Source: Bacteroidales bacterium (GTDB lineage Bacteria > Bacteroidota > Bacteroidia > Bacteroidales > P3). From it: DNA of 64,000 nucleotides. Below the pieces are notes generated by a model, which saw only the letters and a list, made by a program, of their open reading frames with translations, searched no databases and was not told where the DNA came from. Below are positions 17,594 to 27,382 of this stretch, piece by piece. The first letter of the stretch is position 1. Each line of letters opens with the position of its first letter. The position numbers were made by a program, and so were the translations under genes. The stretch spans positions 1 through 64,000 of the forward strand of contig JAILAT010000001.1 of the NCBI GenBank assembly GCA_024681475.1, written 5' to 3'.

Positions 17594-17622
17594 AAAGTCT
17601 CCTCACAGGGGGACTTTTTTTT
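17594..17622 (+). terminator. Intrinsic terminator after atpC
   Basis: AAAGTCTCC (17594-17602) pairs with GGGGACTTT (17609-17617) with one G-T wobble, followed by a T-run. It closes the atpD-atpC unit before hppA. Confidence 0.8.
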
Positions 17623-17661
17623 TATTTTTGAAAACAAATTATTAACAATAAACATTTTAAC

Positions 17662-20118
17662 ATGAAGAAAAAACTAATGATGACAATGGCGGCATTGGCA
17701 GCCCCAGCCCTCTCGTTTGCAAACGAAGCGAACCTGCCGATGCCCGAGGGATGGAGCACAGCTTCTGAAAAGTCAATTCTTTATTGGGGATTCCTTATCG
17801 TTTTCATCGGTCTGCTGTTTGGATTATGGCAGTTCATCAAAGTCAAGAAGCTGAAAGCCCACAAGTCGATGCTCGAGATTGGTAATGTGATTTTCAAGAC
17901 CTGCTCAACCTATCTCAAACAGCAGGGCAAGTTTCTTATTATACTTTTCTTGTTTATCGGAGCTGCCATCGCCCTTTATTTCGGCGTGTTGAGCGAGATG
18001 GAGATAACAGGTGTGCTGCTGGTTCTGGCATGGACAGTGATCGGTATTCTCGGCAGCTATGGCGTGGCATGGTTCGGTGTGCGTATGAACACGTTGGCCA
18101 ACGCACGCATGGCTTTCGCATCGTTGCGTCGCAAACCGCTGGACCTGCTCAATATTCCTCTGCGTGCTGGCATGAGCATCGGCATTGTGCTTATTTGTGT
18201 TGAGCTGGTTCTGATGCTTACCATCCTGCTGTTCGTCGACCCGCAGTATGCCGGTTCTTGCTTCATGGGCTTCGCCATTGGCGAGTCGCTGGGAGCTTCG
18301 GCATTGCGCATCGCCGGCGGTATCTTCACCAAGATTGCCGATATCGGAAGCGACCTCATGAAGGTGGTCTTCAAAATTGGCGAGGATGACCCGCGCAACC
18401 CTGGTGTCATTGCCGACTGCACAGGCGACAACGCTGGCGACAGCATTGGACCCACAGCCGACGGTTTCGAAACCTATGGCGTGACTGGCGTGGCTTTGGT
18501 GAGTTTTATTCTTCTTGCCGTACAAGACCCCAAAATCCAAGTGAAACTGCTGGTATGGATATTCGTCATGCGTATTCTTGGTATCATCGCTTCAGTGCTG
18601 GCATATTATCTCAACGGAATTATTTCGAAAGCACGCTACAACAAGGCTGACGATATCAACTTCGAGAAGCCCCTCACCTCTTTGGTGTGGATCACCTCGA
18701 TTCTGAGCATCTGTGGCACATTCCTGGCAAGCTACTTCATACTGAAAGACATACCCAGCATCACTTACAACGAGAAAGTCTATGCAATGAACAACCTGTG
18801 GCTGGCGCTGAGCATCATTATCAGCTGCGGAACCTTGGGAGCAGCCCTCATTCCCGAGTTCACCAAATTGTTCACCTCGCCGACTTCGAAGCATGTCAAA
18901 GAGGTGGTGAAAGCCTCTGAGCAAGGTGGCGCTTCTCTCAACATTCTGTCGGGCATCGTGGCTGGCAATATGGGCGCTTTCTGGACAGGTATCGTCTTTT
19001 TCGTGCTGATGATTGTGGCATACATGACCTCTACACAACTGAATATCGAACCTGTCTTCGGTCCATTCTTCACCATCTTCGCCTTTGGACTCGTCGCCTT
19101 TGGTATGTTGGGCATGGGTCCTGTGACTATCGCTGTCGACAGCTATGGCCCTGTGACGGACAACGCCCAGTCGGTCTACGAGCTTTCGCTCATCGAGGAC
19201 GACATTGCAAAAACAACCCGTGAGGTGGAAAGCGAATTCGGCTTCAAGCCCGATTTCGAGAAAGCCAAATATTACCTCGAAGCCAACGACGGCGCTGGCA
19301 ACACTTTCAAAGCTACTGCCAAGCCGGTGCTTATCGGTACCGCTGTGGTGGGAGCCACGACGATGATTTTCTCGCTCATCCTGATGCTTGAAAGCTACTT
19401 CAAGGGTGTCTATGACGAGTCTTTCTCCATCTCGAATTACCTGAACCTCCTGAACCCCTATAGCATTCTCGGTTTCATCCTTGGCGGTTGTGTCATTTTC
19501 TGGTTCACAGGTGCTTCGATGCAGGCCGTCACCACGGGTGCAAACCGCGCCGTGGAGTTCATCAAGAACAACATCAAGCTCGACCCCAATGCACCTAAAA
19601 AGGCTGATATTGAGAAGAGTCAGGAAGTGGTGAAGATATGCACCAACTACGCACAGAAAGGCATGATCAACATATTCATCGCCATCTTCTGCTTTGCACT
19701 CGGTTTTGCATGCATCAGTTCTCCTGCCAGCATCGGTGGCGACAACGCAGTCTGCCTCTTTGTCAGCTACCTTATCTCCATTGCCGTCTTTGGCTTGTTC
19801 CAGGCCGTCTACATGGCTAACGCCGGTGGCGCATGGGACAACGCCAAGAAAGTGGTGGAAGTGGACATGAAAGCCAAGGGCACGCCGCTGCACGACGCCA
19901 GCGTGGTGGGCGACACCGTGGGCGACCCCTTCAAAGACACCTCGTCGGTGGCTCTGAACCCCATCATCAAGTTCACCACACTCTTCGGTGTGTTGGCTAT
20001 GGAAATCGCCATTGCTGAGAAATTCCAAGCCATAGCTCCCTACATTGGCATCGCATTCATCGTCATCGCCCTCATCTTTGTCTACCGCTCGTTCTACAAG
20101 ATGCGCATCAAGGCATAA
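17662..20118 (+). CDS. hppA: Membrane-bound pyrophosphatase ion pump
   Basis: An 818-aa, multi-spanning membrane pyrophosphatase that couples PPi hydrolysis to Na+ and/or H+ transport. Hallmarks are GIFTKIADIGSDLMKVV, EDDPRNPGVIADCTGDNAGD (PPi/Mg binding), GPVTIAVDSYGPVTDNAQS, and the C-terminal GGAWDNAKK and DTVGDPFKDTSSVALNP. About 16 hydrophobic helices are visible, and the N-terminus looks like a cleavable signal sequence (MKKKLMMTMAALAAPALSFA), as in Bacteroides homologues. At the position used to separate K+-dependent from K+-independent forms (GNTFKA) a Lys is present. It follows the atpC terminator by 40 bp and ends at its own terminator. Confidence 0.95.
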   Translation: MKKKLMMTMAALAAPALSFANEANLPMPEGWSTASEKSILYWGFLIVFIGLLFGLWQFIKVKKLKAHKSMLEIGNVIFKTCSTYLKQQGKFLIILFLFIGAAIALYFGVLSEMEITGVLLVLAWTVIGILGSYGVAWFGVRMNTLANARMAFASLRRKPLDLLNIPLRAGMSIGIVLICVELVLMLTILLFVDPQYAGSCFMGFAIGESLGASALRIAGGIFTKIADIGSDLMKVVFKIGEDDPRNPGVIADCTGDNAGDSIGPTADGFETYGVTGVALVSFILLAVQDPKIQVKLLVWIFVMRILGIIASVLAYYLNGIISKARYNKADDINFEKPLTSLVWITSILSICGTFLASYFILKDIPSITYNEKVYAMNNLWLALSIIISCGTLGAALIPEFTKLFTSPTSKHVKEVVKASEQGGASLNILSGIVAGNMGAFWTGIVFFVLMIVAYMTSTQLNIEPVFGPFFTIFAFGLVAFGMLGMGPVTIAVDSYGPVTDNAQSVYELSLIEDDIAKTTREVESEFGFKPDFEKAKYYLEANDGAGNTFKATAKPVLIGTAVVGATTMIFSLILMLESYFKGVYDESFSISNYLNLLNPYSILGFILGGCVIFWFTGASMQAVTTGANRAVEFIKNNIKLDPNAPKKADIEKSQEVVKICTNYAQKGMINIFIAIFCFALGFACISSPASIGGDNAVCLFVSYLISIAVFGLFQAVYMANAGGAWDNAKKVVEVDMKAKGTPLHDASVVGDTVGDPFKDTSSVALNPIIKFTTLFGVLAMEIAIAEKFQAIAPYIGIAFIVIALIFVYRSFYKMRIKA

Positions 20119-20158
20119 GCTAGCAGGGCAGGCAAATATTATTTGAGTCTGCTACAAT

Positions 20159-20197
20159 AAAAGTCATCGTTTTCCGTTAGGAGAACGATGACTTTTT
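20159..20197 (+). terminator. Intrinsic terminator after hppA
   Basis: A 13-bp stem (20159-20171 with 20184-20196, core AGTCATCGTT) is followed by a T-run. It lies 40 bp after the hppA stop and 25 bp before asd. Confidence 0.85.
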
Positions 20198-20221
20198 AGA
20201 TTATATATACATATTATACAT

Positions 20222-21265
20222 ATGAAAATAGCAGTAGTAGGAGCCACAGGGCTTGTCGGCGGCGTGATGCTGCAGGTTCTTGAAGAACGTGGATTCGGCC
20301 AAGCCGAGGTGCTTGCCGCCGCTTCGGCCAAGTCGGTAGGCAAAAGAGTGCCCTTCGCGGGTCGCGAACTGACGGTGATGTCTGTGGAGCAGGCCATTGC
20401 GGCGAAGCCCGACTATGCCGTATTCTCCGCCGGTGCCAGTGCTTCGCGGCAATATGCGCCGCTCTTTGCCGAGGTGGGCTGCACGGTGATCGACAACTCG
20501 TCGGCATGGCGCAAAGATGCCGACAAACCGCTAGTGGTGCCCGAAATCAACCTCGACGTGGTAAAAGATGACGACCGTATTATCGCCAACCCCAATTGCA
20601 GCACCATACAGATGGTCTTGGCGCTTTCGGGATTGCACAAGGCCTACGAAATCAGACGTCTGGTCATTTCCACCTATCAGTCCATCACTGGCACAGGCAT
20701 CAAGGCGGTGCGCCAGCTACAGGAAGAGGAAGCCTACCACGCCACGCTGGTTGCCGAACAGGGCCCTGACGCCCCCACCCTACTTGCGGACATGGGCGAA
20801 CACAGCCAGGCATACCCCTATCAGATATTCCGCAACCTGTTTCCGCATGGTGGCGATTTCCAGGAGGATGGCTATACTACCGAAGAGCAGAAACTGGTGG
20901 ACGAGACACGGAAGATACTCCGCGCTCCCGACATCGCCATCACAGCCACCGTGGCGCGTGTTCCCGTGGTGGGCGGCCACAGCGAGGCAGTCAATGCAGA
21001 ATTCCACAAACCTTTCGAAATGAACGAGGTGCGAGACATCCTCTCTGCCACGCCAGGGCTGATACTATACGACGACCCTTCGCAGTTGCGCTATCCCATG
21101 CCTATCCTTAGCGAACACCGCGACGAGGTGTTTGTGGGACGTGTACGCCGCGACCTGTCGCAAGCCAACACATTGAATATGTGGGTTGTGGCCGACAACC
21201 TCCGCAAGGGTGCCGCCACCAACGCCATCGAGATACTTCAAGGATTAATAGAGAAAAGAAGATGA
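20222..21265 (+). CDS. asd: Aspartate-semialdehyde dehydrogenase
   Basis: A 347-aa enzyme reducing aspartyl phosphate to the semialdehyde for Lys/Thr/Met and diaminopimelate synthesis. The N-terminal NADP motif is VVGATGLVGGVMLQVL, the catalytic cysteine lies in NPNCSTIQMV (Cys near 126), and the active-site His occurs in VPVVGGHSEAVNAEF. Length is typical. Its stop overlaps the ATG of the gldH-like gene (ATGA), so the two are translationally coupled. Confidence 0.96.
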   Translation: MKIAVVGATGLVGGVMLQVLEERGFGQAEVLAAASAKSVGKRVPFAGRELTVMSVEQAIAAKPDYAVFSAGASASRQYAPLFAEVGCTVIDNSSAWRKDADKPLVVPEINLDVVKDDDRIIANPNCSTIQMVLALSGLHKAYEIRRLVISTYQSITGTGIKAVRQLQEEEAYHATLVAEQGPDAPTLLADMGEHSQAYPYQIFRNLFPHGGDFQEDGYTTEEQKLVDETRKILRAPDIAITATVARVPVVGGHSEAVNAEFHKPFEMNEVRDILSATPGLILYDDPSQLRYPMPILSEHRDEVFVGRVRRDLSQANTLNMWVVADNLRKGAATNAIEILQGLIEKRR

Positions 21266-21747
21266 AAACCAACAAGATAATTCTTTTGACAGCACTGGGG
21301 CTTTGTTTGGGTATACTCGCCGCTTGCGGCAATAAGGTGTGCATCGACGAGACTCACAACTTCAACAACAACACTTGGATGCGCTTCGAGCCCGAAGTGT
21401 TCAACTTCGACGTGAAGGATATCGACGCCGGCTACAATGTCATTGTCACCTTGCGTTACGACACCGCTGCCTATCCTGCCAGCACGCTACCGCTGGTGGT
21501 GGACTATTTCTCCGACACCAACGAGCTGCGCAATTACGAGCATCTGCTGCGTCTGGTACAGGTCGACGGCAAACGCCGCGGCGAAACGCTGGGGGGCTAC
21601 TGCACGGTGATGGATACCATAGATGCCATGCGCGTATACAACCGTAAAGGCACCTACACCTATCGCATCAAACAGGCTACCAGCAAATACGAAATCAACG
21701 GCTTCAGCAGCCTCACTTTCAAGGTGGAACGCGCCGCCAAGATTTGA
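21262..21747 (+). CDS. gldH: GldH-like lipoprotein
   Basis: A 161-aa lipoprotein with signal peptide and lipobox ILAACG (mature Cys near 22). After the lipid-anchored Cys come CIDETHNFNNNTWMRFEP, then D(I)DAGYNVIVTLRYDTAAYPASTLPLVVDYF. This spacing (Trp-x-x-F, then a D-Y-x-hydrophobic strand and an R-x5-YP motif) matches the GldH family of gliding/secretion-associated lipoproteins found throughout Bacteroidetes, including non-gliding species. It overlaps the end of asd by 4 nt and precedes uvrC by 6 bp. The family is inferred from motif spacing; function in a non-glider is unclear. Confidence 0.65.
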   Translation: MKTNKIILLTALGLCLGILAACGNKVCIDETHNFNNNTWMRFEPEVFNFDVKDIDAGYNVIVTLRYDTAAYPASTLPLVVDYFSDTNELRNYEHLLRLVQVDGKRRGETLGGYCTVMDTIDAMRVYNRKGTYTYRIKQATSKYEINGFSSLTFKVERAAKI

Positions 21748-21753
21748 TGACAG

Positions 21754-23595
21754 ATGATTGACGCCAGCATCAATCCCAACATTGAGCGAATCAAGCTTCG
21801 GCTGAAAAGCATCCCCGAGAATCCTGGTGTCTACCAGTATCTCGACGCTGCTGGCACCGTCATCTATGTGGGCAAGGCTCGCAACCTGCATCGCCGTGTA
21901 AGCTCCTACTTCATGCGCTACGACGACCACACGTCGAAAATAAAGATGCTGGTTCGCAACATCTGCGACATCCGCACCACCATCGTGGCGACAGAGGTCG
22001 ACGCCCTGCTTCTGGAGAACAACCTCATCAAGCAGTACCAGCCTCGCTACAACAGTATGCTGAAAGACGACAAGAGTTATCCCTATCTCTGCCTTACCGA
22101 CGAAGACTATCCTCAGCTGCTGTTCACGCGCGATCTTTCACGCATCCGTGGCGAGTTCTTTGGACCCTACCCCAACCAGCGTATTCTCAGAGAGTTGCAG
22201 GATATCATTCGTCAGCTGTTCTTCTACCGCAAATGCAAGAAGCGACTGGTATGGGATGCCGAAAACCATCAGGTGAACGGCGGCGACCGACCTTGCATCA
22301 ATCACCAGATAGGTCTTTGCAAGGCACCTTGTGTGGGGCTGGAAAGCCATGAAGAATACATGAAAACCATCGGCGAGATCCGTAAGTTGCTGCGTGGCGA
22401 CTTCGGAGAGATCGTCGACGACATGAAGCAACACATGCTGGCCTTGGCCGACGAGCTCCGTTTTGAAGAGGCTGAGATGATGCGGCGACGCATCCGTCTG
22501 CTGCAAGACTACCAGAGCCGCTCCACCATTGTCAACACCAATGTGCGCGATGTCGATGTGTTCTCCATCCTTTCGGACACCAAGTATGCCTATATCAACA
22601 TGATGCGCATCAAAAGTGGCAGCATCATCTACTCCTTTTCCACCGAGGTGAAGAAGCAGCTCGACGAAGACGACAGCACCATCCTCTCCACCATCATCCC
22701 CGAGCTCCACCAGCGGACGCAAAGCACTGCCAAAGAGATGATTGTCCCCTTCCGGGTGGACGACATCCCCGAGGACTACATCAAGCAGACCGTGCCCACC
22801 CGTGGCGACCGCAAGGAGTTGCTGGAACTCTCGCTGCGCAACGCCAAGGCCCATCGTCAGCAATGTCTGCAGCAGCGTCTTCTCGTCAACCCCGATGCAG
22901 GACGCAGCCAGCTGATGGAACGGCTACAGAAGGAACTGCACCTTGCCACCAAGCCCGTCAACATCGAGTGTTTCGACAATTCCAACATTCAAGGGGCCTT
23001 TCCGGTGGCTGCCATGGTGCGTTTCACCGACGGCAAACCCAACCGGCAGGAATATCGCAAATTCAACATCAAAACAGTTGAAGGCCCTGACGACTATGCC
23101 TCTATGGCCGAAATCATCCACCGCCGCTACCAACGGCTTAGCGACGAAGGCAAACAGCTGCCCGACCTACTTATTGTCGACGGTGGCCAAGGACAGATGG
23201 AAGTGGCTCGTCAAGTGATTGAAGACGAGCTGCATCTGAATATTCCCATCGCTGGTCTGGCCAAGGATGACCGACACCGCACATCGCAGCTGCTCTTTGG
23301 CTTCCCGCCCCGTGTGGTAGGGCTCAAACCGGGCGACCCGCTGTTCAAACTCATGGAGCAGATTCAGAACGAAGTGCACCGTTTCGCCATCACCTTCCAC
23401 AGACAGAAACGTAGCAAAGGGACCATCAAGACGCAACTCACCGATATCCCTGGCATCGGAGAGAAAACGGCTCGCGACCTGCTGCTGAAATTCGGCAGCG
23501 TCAAAGAGGTGAAGCTACAGAGCGCCGACGATTTGGCCAAGGTGGTAGGTCCCGCCAAAGCGCAAGTCATCATTGACTATTTCAAGACGAAATAG
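21754..23595 (+). CDS. uvrC: Excinuclease ABC subunit C
   Basis: A 613-aa nucleotide-excision-repair endonuclease. The N-terminal GIY-YIG domain includes PGVYQYLDAAGTVIYVGKA (residues 20-39), with arginine RRVSSYF; it makes the 3' incision. A Cys-rich region (CKKR, CINHQIGLCKAPC) and a UVR motif follow near residues 205-235. The RNase-H-like 5' nuclease domain carries ECFDNSNIQG and DLLIVDGGQGQMEVA. Two HhH motifs (IPGIGEKTARDLLLKFGS) close the protein. It is the last gene of asd-gldH-uvrC. Confidence 0.97.
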   Translation: MIDASINPNIERIKLRLKSIPENPGVYQYLDAAGTVIYVGKARNLHRRVSSYFMRYDDHTSKIKMLVRNICDIRTTIVATEVDALLLENNLIKQYQPRYNSMLKDDKSYPYLCLTDEDYPQLLFTRDLSRIRGEFFGPYPNQRILRELQDIIRQLFFYRKCKKRLVWDAENHQVNGGDRPCINHQIGLCKAPCVGLESHEEYMKTIGEIRKLLRGDFGEIVDDMKQHMLALADELRFEEAEMMRRRIRLLQDYQSRSTIVNTNVRDVDVFSILSDTKYAYINMMRIKSGSIIYSFSTEVKKQLDEDDSTILSTIIPELHQRTQSTAKEMIVPFRVDDIPEDYIKQTVPTRGDRKELLELSLRNAKAHRQQCLQQRLLVNPDAGRSQLMERLQKELHLATKPVNIECFDNSNIQGAFPVAAMVRFTDGKPNRQEYRKFNIKTVEGPDDYASMAEIIHRRYQRLSDEGKQLPDLLIVDGGQGQMEVARQVIEDELHLNIPIAGLAKDDRHRTSQLLFGFPPRVVGLKPGDPLFKLMEQIQNEVHRFAITFHRQKRSKGTIKTQLTDIPGIGEKTARDLLLKFGSVKEVKLQSADDLAKVVGPAKAQVIIDYFKTK

Positions 23596-23634
23596 CCCTA
23601 AGCAGAGCATGCACACTCAATTGTCCAGTAAGTG

Positions 23635-24000
23635 TCAGTAATAGAGGGTCTCCCCCACTTCGTCGTACAAATCAGCAAAATAGTCAAATCCTCCTATCAA
23701 CACGAACAGGTCTACTCCCAAGATTGTCAAGCATATCACTTCGAGAATAAGGAAGATGAGTATCAAAGCGCCGATGACGATACCACAAATCGACAAGATC
23801 TTGCCCACCGTCAGCATTTCCTTGTTCTTGTATGCCATGGGGTTGAGGCGGCATGCCTTCTGGCCTTTGTTGGAGAGCACCACTCCGATGATGCCCAGAA
23901 TCATGCCGATGAAGGCACATTGGAACACGATGGAGCCGATGCCCAGCAGCAGCGATGATGCAGCATGGGGTGCTGTCTTCTTTGGGAGGATGTATTTCAT
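23635..24000 (-). CDS. Small membrane protein (DUF4190-like)
   Basis: A 121-aa protein with two or three hydrophobic helices: residues about 15-43 (ASSLLLGIGSIVFQCAFIGM), 62-95 (GKILSICGIVIGALILIFLI) and a possible third reaching 105. The repeated pattern of G-I-x-G-I-V, Lys-rich loop and second helix is like DUF4190/DUF4870 small membrane proteins. Function unknown. It follows purC by 15 bp on the same strand, converging with uvrC. Confidence 0.55.
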   Translation of the reverse strand: MKYILPKKTAPHAASSLLLGIGSIVFQCAFIGMILGIIGVVLSNKGQKACRLNPMAYKNKEMLTVGKILSICGIVIGALILIFLILEVICLTILGVDLFVLIGGFDYFADLYDEVGETLYY

Positions 24001-24015
24001 GGCTATATGTTTTTG

Positions 24016-24966
24016 TTATTGTAGCGTTTCCAAATAAGCGGTCACGTTCTTCTCGATACGAGCAGCCACATCGTCGCAGTCGTCGGCTTTCTGGAACTTC
24101 TCGCCGGTGATGTGCTCATAGAGTTCAATGTAACGGTCGCTGATACTGTTGACAATCTCAGTTGTCATTTCGGGAACCTTCTGGCCCTCTTTGCCCTGGA
24201 AACCGTTGTCCATCAGCCATTCGCGGACGAACTCCTTGCTCAACTGACGCTGACGCTCACCTTTGGACTGACGCTCCTCGTAGCCCTCGGCATAGAAATA
24301 GCGGCTGCTGTCGGGGGTGTGGATTTCGTCGATGAGATAAATCTTGCCGTCGCGCTTGCCGAACTCGTATTTCGTGTCGACCAGGATAAGACCCTTCTTG
24401 GCAGCCACCTCGGTGCCGCGCTGGAAAAGTTTCAAAGCATACTGTTCCAACATATTGTAGTCGGCCTCGCTGACAAGACCGGTGCGGATGATTTCCTCAC
24501 GGCTGATGTTCTCGTCGTGACCTTCGTCGGCCTTCGTCGTCGGCGTCACGATGGGTGTGGGGAATTTCTGGTTCTCAATCATGCCTTCGGGCAGTGCCAC
24601 GCCACAAAGTGTACGTGCGCCAGCCTTGTATTCGCGCCAAGCGCTGCCGGCCAGATAGCCGCGCACAATCATCTCCACCTTGAATCCTTCACACTTCAGG
24701 CCCACAGTGACCATCGGGTCGGGAGTGGCCAGTTTCCAGTTGGGGACGATATCGGCGGTGAGATCGAGAAATTTGGAAGCTATCTGGTTGAGGACTTGTC
24801 CTTTGTAGGGAATGCCTTTGGGTAGCACCACATCGAAAGCGGAGATTCGGTCGCTGACAACCATGGCCATATACTGATCGTCGATGTTATAGACATCGCG
24901 CACTTTGCCCACATAGAGGCTTTTCTGTTTCGGAAAATGAAAGTCGGTTTTAACTATTGCGTTCAT
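24016..24966 (-). CDS. purC: Phosphoribosylaminoimidazole-succinocarboxamide synthase
   Basis: A 316-aa SAICAR synthetase of de novo purine synthesis, from the ATG at 24964-24966 ([12 protein letters not shown]). The upstream open frame shows no family similarity. Motifs are [46 protein letters not shown], and the ATP-binding [12 protein letters not shown] and [13 protein letters not shown]. The longer form with a C-terminal helical tail is usual in Bacteroidetes. It is followed 15 bp downstream by the DUF4190-like gene. Confidence 0.96.
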   Translation of the reverse strand: MNAIVKTDFHFPKQKSLYVGKVRDVYNIDDQYMAMVVSDRISAFDVVLPKGIPYKGQVLNQIASKFLDLTADIVPNWKLATPDPMVTVGLKCEGFKVEMIVRGYLAGSAWREYKAGARTLCGVALPEGMIENQKFPTPIVTPTTKADEGHDENISREEIIRTGLVSEADYNMLEQYALKLFQRGTEVAAKKGLILVDTKYEFGKRDGKIYLIDEIHTPDSSRYFYAEGYEERQSKGERQRQLSKEFVREWLMDNGFQGKEGQKVPEMTTEIVNSISDRYIELYEHITGEKFQKADDCDDVAARIEKNVTAYLETLQ

Positions 24967-24992
24967 ATTATTCTGATTTTTATTGTTTTCCT

Positions 24993-25556
24993 TTATTCTT
25001 TTGCATCGTCCTCTTCTTCCAGCCCATCGGCGAAGAAGGTGAAGTTCACCTTTCCATAGATGCGATGCTGCCAAAAATAGCGGTGTTCCTCGAAGGAGTA
25101 TTCTTTGGGATGTTCCAGAACGAAGAGGCCATCCTCGTTGAGCACGCCGCTTTCAAATACCGCGTCGGGCAACTGCTCGAGATTGCCCAGAGCATAAGGC
25201 GGATCGGCAAAGACGATGTCGAACTTGCGGTTGGCCCGTTTGAGGATGTCGAACACATCGGCTCGAACCACTTGGATATTGTTAACATCGAGCTGCCGTG
25301 CCGTCTGCTTGATAAATTCGGTGCAGTTGTTGTTGATGTCGATGCTGGTGACCTGCTTCACACCCCGGGAGACGAACTCCAGACTCACTGCACCGGTGCC
25401 GGCGAACAGGTCGAGCACCGAGCACTCCTCGTAGTCCACGTAGTTGTTGAGGATATTGAAGAGGCTCTCACGTGCCAAATCGGTCGTGGGGCGCACTGGC
25501 AGATTGGCAGGAGGATGCAGACGTCGTCCGCGGAGAGAGCCGGCAATGATACGCAT
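24993..25556 (-). CDS. rsmD: 16S rRNA (guanine-966-N2)-methyltransferase
   Basis: A 187-aa SAM-dependent methyltransferase. The start [13 protein letters not shown] is the RsmD signature. [15 protein letters not shown], the SAM motif [18 protein letters not shown] and the catalytic DPPY ([11 protein letters not shown]) follow. It follows the DUF3822 gene by 12 bp and precedes purC. The rsmD-DUF3822 pairing is common in Bacteroidetes. Confidence 0.95.
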   Translation of the reverse strand: MRIIAGSLRGRRLHPPANLPVRPTTDLARESLFNILNNYVDYEECSVLDLFAGTGAVSLEFVSRGVKQVTSIDINNNCTEFIKQTARQLDVNNIQVVRADVFDILKRANRKFDIVFADPPYALGNLEQLPDAVFESGVLNEDGLFVLEHPKEYSFEEHRYFWQHRIYGKVNFTFFADGLEEEDDAKE

Positions 25557-25568
25557 CGTTGAGACAGA

Positions 25569-26393
25569 TTAAGAGAGCATTAGCGCATAGCGATAGGCCG
25601 GCACACTTCTGAGGGCCGGCTCGGCCAAACGAAGGGGTCGGCCAGTATAGAGTTCCACATTGTGGAAGAAGTTGCAGAGCATGCCATAGCGTTGACGGTT
25701 CACGTCGCCGCAAATGAGCACCTTGAGGCTCTGCTCGTCGAGACTGAACTGCTTGGCGATGTTGAGGGCATAATAGAGTGTCTCGTCAAAGTTGCCACAA
25801 GTGAACGAGTTGGACATCTGCAGCTTGCGGTTGCTGAAGGTGGCATAATCGCTCATTCCGTCGCCCACATTAATCAACATTGTAGCCTGGGGGCTCTTTT
25901 CCACGATCTGGTTGTTGACCATCTTGCTGTGTTGGCAACGGACCTTGATCGACGGCATGGCAATCTTGAACGCCGACACCATGGTGCTGTCGGCGGTGAA
26001 GACCACATAGGCATTCAGCGTGTCGTTGAGGTCGACATATATCGCCGATGCTGGCGGCATGGTGCCTAACGTCTCGAGGTAGCTGCGCGTGTTGGCGGCA
26101 TCAAAGAGATGCTGGGGTATCCATTCGAAGCGGCTGGTGTTGACCACCAGCTCTGTCTCGCCGTAGGCACCGGGATGCAGGTTGCAGGCGGCCATAGCCC
26201 CTTTGACTGTTGCTATCAGTTCCGACAGCGCATTGGTGGCGTTGTAGCTCACCTCGCCAAAGGCCAGCCATTCGCCGCGTGTGGTGGTCTCGCAAAAAGA
26301 AAATCCATCTGTGCGGGGACAAATGGACAATCTTTTCTCGTACGACGCAACAACCTTATTGGAATATATATGTTGATTGACAGTAAACGACAT
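25569..26393 (-). CDS. DUF3822 family protein
   Basis: A 274-aa protein from the ATG at 26391-26393 (MSFTVNQHIYSNKVVASYEK); the longer frame adds an unlikely N-terminus. The fold resembles an actin/ASKHA-like arrangement in distribution of strands (YVDLNDTLNAYVVFTADSTM, AYGETELVVNTSRFEWIP, and KVLICGDVN...). DUF3822 proteins are nearly always encoded next to rsmD in Bacteroidetes, but their role is unknown. The 12-bp gap to rsmD supports an operon. Confidence 0.75.
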   Translation of the reverse strand: MSFTVNQHIYSNKVVASYEKRLSICPRTDGFSFCETTTRGEWLAFGEVSYNATNALSELIATVKGAMAACNLHPGAYGETELVVNTSRFEWIPQHLFDAANTRSYLETLGTMPPASAIYVDLNDTLNAYVVFTADSTMVSAFKIAMPSIKVRCQHSKMVNNQIVEKSPQATMLINVGDGMSDYATFSNRKLQMSNSFTCGNFDETLYYALNIAKQFSLDEQSLKVLICGDVNRQRYGMLCNFFHNVELYTGRPLRLAEPALRSVPAYRYALMLS

Positions 26394-26468
26394 AGTTGTT
26401 GTGGAGTTAAAAAGTTGGATTATGAAGAGAGCCCTCTCCATAATCCAACCCAATTCATTATAATATGA

Positions 26469-27242
26469 TTATTCGAAATTACCCTCGGTGATAGGCGACT
26501 CGAGGTCACCAACTTTCCAGCCGAGGAAGCGGTCCATCTCCTTGAGTTCGGCCTTCTTGTTGAGCAGCCACTGATAGTCGCTGCCGGTGAAGAGCTCAAG
26601 AGGATTGTGATTGTCCTTGGTTTTGATATAGTCGGCAAAGAGGGTGTCCAGCTCAACGTAAGCCACGAAAGTAGGCAGTTTGGAACCTTCGCCCGAGATG
26701 GATGCCGAGACGCTGTCGCTCTGGATGATGAACTTGGACTGGTGATGGGTGTAGGGCACGTAGATGACATCCTTCACGTTTTCGACAATGATCTCAATCT
26801 GACGTTCAGGCGTCTGGCCTGTCAACAGATTAGTATCCATAAAGGTCAGTTTCTTGTCCTCGTAGAGTTTCAGCAGCGGCACTATCTTGCCCTCTTCCTG
26901 GATGAGCCAGCCGTTCTTGATGGCCTCGAGCTCAGGAATGTTGTAGACCGAGTCGGCGGGAGGTGCAGTGGGAGAAAGCACACGACGGATGACGCGCTGG
27001 TTAGGCTGCTGGAGGTTGTAGAGCAGGGTGTCCCAGTTGCCACAGTAGGTGCCGTAGGCGGCCTTGTGGGCCTCTTCGAGGGTGCGGATGACTTTGAGTT
27101 TCTCGCCGCAAGCGTCACGACGTGTAAAGAACTCGGCCTCACGCTGTTGCGGACGCACCACACATAGAACTATCACTACGGAAAGGGAAATAATTACCAA
27201 TCCGAGGATGACTTTTACGATAATGGATCCAGTTTTGTTCAT
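26469..27242 (-). CDS. Membrane-anchored hypothetical protein
   Basis: A 257-aa protein with one N-terminal membrane helix (GSIIVKVILGLVIISLSVVI, residues 5-27) and a long extracytoplasmic domain. Residues 35-70 look like a pilin-like N-terminal region in pattern (RDACGEKLKVIRTLEEAHKA followed by YGTYCGNW), though no prepilin cleavage site is present. The rest is beta-rich with no recognised motif. It has its own promoter (27283-27316) and precedes the DUF3822-rsmD-purC run by 75 bp. Function unknown. Confidence 0.7.
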   Translation of the reverse strand: MNKTGSIIVKVILGLVIISLSVVIVLCVVRPQQREAEFFTRRDACGEKLKVIRTLEEAHKAAYGTYCGNWDTLLYNLQQPNQRVIRRVLSPTAPPADSVYNIPELEAIKNGWLIQEEGKIVPLLKLYEDKKLTFMDTNLLTGQTPERQIEIIVENVKDVIYVPYTHHQSKFIIQSDSVSASISGEGSKLPTFVAYVELDTLFADYIKTKDNHNPLELFTGSDYQWLLNKKAELKEMDRFLGWKVGDLESPITEGNFE

Positions 27243-27282
27243 TTTATTATTTTTTATTAATTATTCTCTTTATTTGAATTTG

Positions 27283-27316
27283 CAAATATACGAAGATTTC
27301 TTCAATTGCATCCAAA
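27283..27316 (-). promoter_or_regulatory. Promoter of the 26469-27242 gene
   Basis: On the minus strand TTTG (27313-27316), a 22-nt spacer and TATATTTG (27283-27290) approximate the Bacteroidetes promoter, about 40 bp before the ATG. Confidence 0.6.
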
Positions 27317-27382
27317 CGATATTATTTTTTTTTCTAATCATTAAGATAACAGAATAGTTTAAAGCGCATTACGGAGTAATGG

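Noticed and set aside
23596-23634. Possible terminator between uvrC and the convergent gene
   Set aside because: No clear stem with a T-run could be found in the short gap.
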